A stretch of DNA of 11,003 nt from CAYOFK01 sp964403185 (GTDB lineage Bacteria > Bacteroidota > Bacteroidia > Bacteroidales > VadinHA17): contig CAYOFK010000100.1 in the NCBI GenBank assembly GCA_964403185.1, forward strand, positions 1 through 11,003, given 5' to 3'. Made by a program: the position numbers and the translations under genes. Within the stretch, counting starts at the first letter, position 1. The number at the start of each line of letters is the position of its first letter. This document shows, piece by piece, positions 7,911 through 11,003 of this stretch. The notes under the pieces are model-generated. The model was given only the letters and a program-made list of their open reading frames with translations. It did not search any database and had not been told where the DNA came from.

Positions 7911-8045
7911 TGAAAAATCGCTCTACAGGCAGTCCGCTATTTGTTTTATAGCAATGAAATAATTTTTCAATTCTATCGGGCACTTTACTATTCCGGTACG
8001 TATTTGAATCCATGCCCTGCACCAACATTTCTCACGGACCGGGAT

Positions 8046-9062
8046 TTACTCCGGGGAGCTTTCCAAAAACTCTTCAACCTTCTCGACCATCCTGGAAGAA
8101 CCTGTATAAAAAGGCATCCTTTGATGCAGTGTTTCAGGTTCAATATCAAGTACTCTTTTATATCCGTTACTTGCTTTACCACCGGCTTGCTCAGCAAGGA
8201 AAGCTATGGGATTGCATTCATAGAGGAGTCTGATTTTCCCGTTTGGATTGGCATTTGTCGGGGGATAAAGGTAGATGCCTCCCTTTAACAGGTTCCTGTG
8301 AAAATCAGCGACCAGGGATCCAATATAGCGAGAGATATAGGGTCGGTTTGTATCGGAATCAATGACCTGGCAATATTTAATAAACTTTTTCACACCATCG
8401 GGAAAATGTAAGTAATTGCCCTCGTTGATAGAGTACAACCGCCCTTCTTCGGGTGTACATATATCCTTATGTGAGAGGCAGAACTCTCCAATGGATGGAT
8501 CCAGTGTAAATCCATTGACCCCTTTACCGGTTGAATATACAAGCATGGTGGAGGACCCGTAAATGATGTATCCGGCAGCCACCTGATTTCTTCCTTTCTG
8601 AAGAAAATCCTGTATCGTGGGTTTGTGGCCTTTTTTGGTAACGCGCCTGTAAATTGAAAATATCGTGCCAATTGAAACATTTACATCTATATTTGATGAA
8701 CCGTCAAGAGGATCCAGTGAAACAACGTATGTGCCATCTTCTGAAAGGTCCTGGTCAAAGACAATCATCTCATTGTTTTCTTCGGTGGCGATGGCACAAC
8801 ACTCGCTACTGGCCTTCAAAGCACCTACAAACTGTTCATCGGCAAATACATCCAGTAACTTTTGATCTTCTCCCTGGATATTGACATTTCCCGATTCGCC
8901 CAGTATGTCTACCAGGCCAGCCTTGTTTATTTTTTTGTTAACCAATTTAGCAGCTACTCCGATTGAGTGGAGCAACCTCGACAATTCACCCTTGGCGAAA
9001 GGGAAATCGGTTTGCCGGGCAATGATAAATTCATTGAGGGTGGTGACATGATAACTTTGCAT
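8046..9062 (-). CDS. fbp: Class I fructose-1,6-bisphosphatase
   Basis: The enzyme hydrolyses fructose 1,6-bisphosphate to fructose 6-phosphate, the committed irreversible step of gluconeogenesis, in the cytoplasm. The 338-residue length is normal for class I. Key features are GEDQKLLD (64-71), the metal-ligand acidic pair in ATEENNEMIV (92-101), the metal-binding signature LDPLDGSSNIDVNVSIGTIF (116-135), PYISRYIGS (241-249), and the active-site segment GKIRLLYECNPIAFLAEQAG (275-294). All catalytic residues appear present. The ATG at 9062 starts MQSYHVTTLNEFI, in line with the family N-terminus. The leader upstream is A/T-rich (CCCTATAAATACAATCCC) without a Shine-Dalgarno box. The gene is divergent from aspartate kinase, sharing a 142-nt intergenic region. 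Downstream it runs toward the repeat array and mfd. Class I rather than class III marks a difference from the gut Bacteroides I know. Confidence 0.97.
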   Translation of the reverse strand: MQSYHVTTLNEFIIARQTDFPFAKGELSRLLHSIGVAAKLVNKKINKAGLVDILGESGNVNIQGEDQKLLDVFADEQFVGALKASSECCAIATEENNEMIVFDQDLSEDGTYVVSLDPLDGSSNIDVNVSIGTIFSIYRRVTKKGHKPTIQDFLQKGRNQVAAGYIIYGSSTMLVYSTGKGVNGFTLDPSIGEFCLSHKDICTPEEGRLYSINEGNYLHFPDGVKKFIKYCQVIDSDTNRPYISRYIGSLVADFHRNLLKGGIYLYPPTNANPNGKIRLLYECNPIAFLAEQAGGKASNGYKRVLDIEPETLHQRMPFYTGSSRMVEKVEEFLESSPE

Positions 9063-9157
9063 GGGATTGTATTTATAGGGTTAACGGTTATTGAATGCTA
9101 TTGTAATCAATCTGTTCAGAATATCCGGGTTGTTTAAAATTACCGGACCATTCACAG

Positions 9158-9185
9158 TCTGGTGTGTACTAAATTACTATTTTTA
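9158..9185 (+). promoter_or_regulatory. Possible Bacteroidota-type promoter of aspartate kinase
   Basis: TATTTTTA at 9178-9185 matches five of the six fixed bases of the Bacteroidota -7 element TAnnTTTG. TCTG at 9158-9161 matches three of four bases of the -33 TTTG, at about 16 nt spacing, shorter than the usual 19-20. It sits 20-47 nt before the ATG, the right place for a short leader. The match is weak, so this is a suggestion only. Confidence 0.25.
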
Positions 9186-9204
9186 GTGAAATAAGTTGAG
9201 AGAA

Positions 9205-10449
9205 ATGTTAATATATAAATTCGGAGGTTCTTCAATTAAGGATGCTGAAGGCATCAAAAACTTAACCGGGATCGTTTCCGGCGTAAAAGAATCCCTGGTT
9301 ATCATTGTCTCCGCACTTGGGAAGACAACAAATGCCCTGGAAGACCTCACGAAAATGGCCTGGGAAGCGACTGCTGATATTGAAGCAGGATTCCTGAAGA
9401 TCCGGAATTTTCATTTTGGCATTGCACATGAGTTGGTTCCTGATTCACCGGATCTGGAAAAAAGACTGGACGACGACTTCAGGGGATTGCACACGGCCCT
9501 CAATCAACGTGGTGGGGACTTTGACGAATTTTACGACCAGGTTGTATACTGGGGAGAGATCTTTTCAACGAGGATCATCCATGCTGTCCTTAAGAAATCC
9601 GGCATACAAAACAGGTGGCTGGATGTTTCTGAATTGATCATCACTGATGATAACTTCCGGGATGCCAGGATCCACTGGGAAATCACCACCAAAAATGTAA
9701 AACGGGATTTAAATTTTAAAGACTGCCCGGTATATCTGACCCAGGGCTTTCTTGGGGGGACCAATAAGGGTTACAAAACAACACTTGGCAGGGAAGGATC
9801 TGATTTCACAGCGGCAGTATTGGGAAACATCCTGGAAGCCGGTTCTGTAATTATATGGAAGGATGTTCCGGGAATTCTGAACGCCGATCCTCAGATTTTT
9901 CAGGATGCCGTTCTGTTACCGGAGATCTCTTACCAGGAAGCCATTGAACTGGCTTTTTTCGGGGCCAAGGTGATCCATCCCAAAACCATCAAGCCCTTAC
10001 AGAACAAAAACATCCCACTCGAGGTCAGATCGTTTAAGGATCCGGGGCAGGCGGGTACTTTAATACGGACCGACAGGCTTCCGGATATGAAGATCCCTTC
10101 ATATATCATTAAAAAGGACCAGATTTTGCTTTCTGTCTCGCCCAGGGACTTCTCTTTTGCCGTGGATGATTGCCTCGGACGGATCTTCAGTATTTTAAAT
10201 ACATTTAAGATCAGGGTCCATCTCATTCAAAATTCAGCCATCAGCCTATCTGTTTGTGTTGATCATGCACCCATGAAACTTGATGGCCTGCTTGAGCAAC
10301 TAAATCATGAGTTCCTGGTGTTTTATAATAAGGACGTCACCCTGATCACTATTCGTCATTATACACCTGAGGCCGTTCAGAGGGCTGTTTATGGAAAGAT
10401 CCTGATTGAACAGAAAACCAGGAATACGGTACATTTTGTGGTGAAATAA
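9205..10449 (+). CDS. Monofunctional aspartate kinase
   Basis: Aspartate kinase phosphorylates L-aspartate with ATP, the first step toward lysine, diaminopimelate, threonine and methionine. I place the start at the ATG at 9205 (414 residues), not the in-frame TTG at 9196, because the family begins within a few residues of KFGGSS (here 5-10) and GAGAGAA directly precedes the ATG. Kinase-domain signatures are VIIVSALGKTTNALEDL (32-48), YWGEIFSTRI (115-124), TQGFLGG (179-185), TLGREGSDFTA (193-203), IIWKDVPGILNADP (216-229) and FFGAKVIHPK (251-260). The C-terminal part (about 307-400) is an ACT region (ILLSVSPRDFSFAVDDCLGR, then HLIQNSAISLSVCVD), the allosteric part of the protein. Which amino acid inhibits it cannot be read. 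No homoserine dehydrogenase domain follows, so it is not the bifunctional ThrA type. It stands alone, divergent from fbp, and converges on the lipoprotein gene with 5 nt between stops. Confidence 0.95.
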   Translation: MLIYKFGGSSIKDAEGIKNLTGIVSGVKESLVIIVSALGKTTNALEDLTKMAWEATADIEAGFLKIRNFHFGIAHELVPDSPDLEKRLDDDFRGLHTALNQRGGDFDEFYDQVVYWGEIFSTRIIHAVLKKSGIQNRWLDVSELIITDDNFRDARIHWEITTKNVKRDLNFKDCPVYLTQGFLGGTNKGYKTTLGREGSDFTAAVLGNILEAGSVIIWKDVPGILNADPQIFQDAVLLPEISYQEAIELAFFGAKVIHPKTIKPLQNKNIPLEVRSFKDPGQAGTLIRTDRLPDMKIPSYIIKKDQILLSVSPRDFSFAVDDCLGRIFSILNTFKIRVHLIQNSAISLSVCVDHAPMKLDGLLEQLNHEFLVFYNKDVTLITIRHYTPEAVQRAVYGKILIEQKTRNTVHFVVK

Positions 10450-10480
10450 CCGGGTTAATTCAGATGCACAACAAACCCGG
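10450..10480. terminator. Weak inverted repeat at a convergent gene end
   Basis: CCGGGTT (10450-10456) and AACCCGG (10474-10480) form a 7-bp stem with a 17-nt loop, starting at the first base after the aspartate kinase TAA. It overlaps the last codons of the opposing lipoprotein gene. No T-run follows on the plus strand (CCTTATATCC). It could serve as a poor terminator for the kinase, but the loop is long and chance is not excluded. Confidence 0.25.
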
Positions 10481-10964
10481 CCTTATATCCAATAACCTGA
10501 TTAAATGAGTCATATACTTCATAGGCCAGAAGTATTGAATGCACTTTCTTACCCATGATCAGGTTTTTAGTATCAAAATACCAGTCCTCTTCAAACTGGA
10601 TCTTTCCTATGTTTTGCCTTTTAAAATCCTCTTGAGATTCAAGATATTTAATGTCTTCAATACTCATTTTTTCATCGGTATGGTAATTAAATGCATCTGC
10701 TTTTTTGCTATACACAGCACTGAATACAGCTTCAATCAGCACTTCTGTTTTCAGGTTTTCCAGTTTTTCGGAACCCCACTCATCGTCCGCATCGGGGTTT
10801 TTAACCAACACTTCGTAGATTATCGGAGCGGCAATCTGTTTCCCTGAAAAGTTTATGCTCATATCAGTTGTATCAGCCGGTTTTCTACCCGGTTCTCCGG
10901 ACTTTTCGTTAAGGCATCCTGCCAGGCTCAGATAGCAGATTACAACGGCATATATGATCTTCAT
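10455..10964 (-). CDS. Uncharacterised lipoprotein, weakly GldN/PorN-like
   Basis: The 169-residue product has a short type II signal peptide, MKIIYAVVICYLSLAGC, with lipobox LAGC and the lipidated Cys at residue 17. A Gly/Pro/Lys-rich linker (NEKSGEPGRKPADTTD) would tether a small periplasmic domain to a membrane. The body has YEVLVKNPDADDEW (about 50-63), a helical ENLKTEVLIEAVFSAVYSKK segment, YHTDEKMSIEDIKYLES (95-111), and IQFEEDWYFDTKNLIMGKKV followed by a hydrophobic strand LLAYEVYD. The order (helix with a variable 'aYxxxxDExM' stretch, then 'EDWYFDtkn' and a beta strand) reminds me of the C-terminal part of gliding/type IX secretion GldN/PorN proteins. That is a remembered pattern, not an alignment, and no other gld or por gene is nearby. 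The ATG at 10964 follows the A/T-rich leader CATTAAATATTTATATAA. It converges on aspartate kinase. Function unknown; the gene itself is well supported by its signal peptide and intact frame. Confidence 0.85.
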   Translation of the reverse strand: MKIIYAVVICYLSLAGCLNEKSGEPGRKPADTTDMSINFSGKQIAAPIIYEVLVKNPDADDEWGSEKLENLKTEVLIEAVFSAVYSKKADAFNYHTDEKMSIEDIKYLESQEDFKRQNIGKIQFEEDWYFDTKNLIMGKKVHSILLAYEVYDSFNQVIGYKAGFVVHLN

Positions 10965-11003
10965 TTATATAAATATTTAATGGGTTCCCGTTTCTTTTCG
11001 CTT

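Larger units (their letters stand above)
7605..8045. other. Gene-free spacer between fbp and mfd, holding a repeat array
   Basis: No convincing gene lies here. The open frames (for example minus-strand 7825-8028) are driven by the tandem repeats, whose 21-nt period repeats NPLSAFE in translation. The left part (7605-7660) is A/T-rich and presumably carries the mfd promoter. A minus-strand TAATTTTA at 7634-7627 resembles the Bacteroidota -7 box TAnnTTTG, but no good -33 TTTG is seen, so it is not called. At 7709-7718 there is a perfect 10-bp palindrome TCCGGCCGGA. The array is at 7788-7910. The remainder up to the fbp stop has no hairpin followed by a T-run that would make a standard terminator. 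Confidence 0.8.

Noticed and set aside
7788..7922. CRISPR array
   Set aside because: Repeats are 9-25 nt with no unique spacers of regular length; the units are directly tandem and there are no cas genes.
7825..8028. Small minus-strand protein with an NPLSAFE repeat
   Set aside because: The frame exists only because the 21-nt repeat is divisible by three. There is no family-like sequence, and other open frames cross the same stretch.
9196..9204. TTG start for aspartate kinase (three residues longer)
   Set aside because: The ATG at 9205 fits the family N-terminus, and GAGAGAA just before it can act as a ribosome-binding site.
10994..11003. Start of another CGCTTAGCG repeat at the right edge (TTTTCGCTT)
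   Set aside because: Only CGCTT is visible before the sequence ends, which is too little to call.

Overview
The window looks like ordinary chromosomal DNA from a member of the phylum Bacteroidota, probably a Bacteroidales/Marinilabiliales-type organism. Three things point there. The proteins have Bacteroidota-type sequences: an LptC with the FWDE/GFESD signature, a coaX-linked outer-membrane protein with an NSPYS...GDL start, and an aspartate kinase with a VSPRDFSF-type ACT region. Starts are mostly preceded by A/T-rich leaders rather than strong Shine-Dalgarno boxes. Several proteins are secreted or carry lipoprotein signals. I see no transposase, integrase, phage, toxin, CRISPR, rRNA or tRNA gene. 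The genus cannot be named from this sequence.

Layout, right to left on the minus strand: mfd (transcription-repair coupling factor, 4251-7604), coaX (type III pantothenate kinase, 3450-4184), a FadL-like outer-membrane protein (2174-3466, overlapping coaX by 17 nt), a secreted TPR protein (809-2158), the lipoprotein LptC of the LPS export machine (225-761, with a start-codon problem), and a small two-helix membrane protein cut by the left edge (1-220). From coaX leftward the spacing is tight (overlap, 15 nt, about 15-47 nt, 4 nt), so this is very probably one operon mixing cofactor synthesis with outer-envelope biogenesis. mfd lies 66 nt upstream of coaX and may be cotranscribed.

Right of mfd is a 441-nt gene-free stretch holding the least ordinary feature of the window: an array of short palindrome-centred repeats (core CGCTTAGCG, 7788-7910) whose orientation flips in the middle, creating a strong imperfect hairpin. 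Then come class I fructose-1,6-bisphosphatase (8046-9062, minus) and, divergently, a monofunctional aspartate kinase (9205-10449, plus). An uncharacterised lipoprotein (10455-10964, minus) converges on the kinase with only 5 nt between the stop codons. Its C-terminal half faintly recalls GldN/PorN-type proteins.

Most of the window is well-understood housekeeping. Points worth a second look are the repeat array, the non-canonical start of lptC, the uncharacterised OMP-TPR-small-membrane-protein set wrapped around lptC, and the lipoprotein. I did not find a convincing new defence or mobile system.
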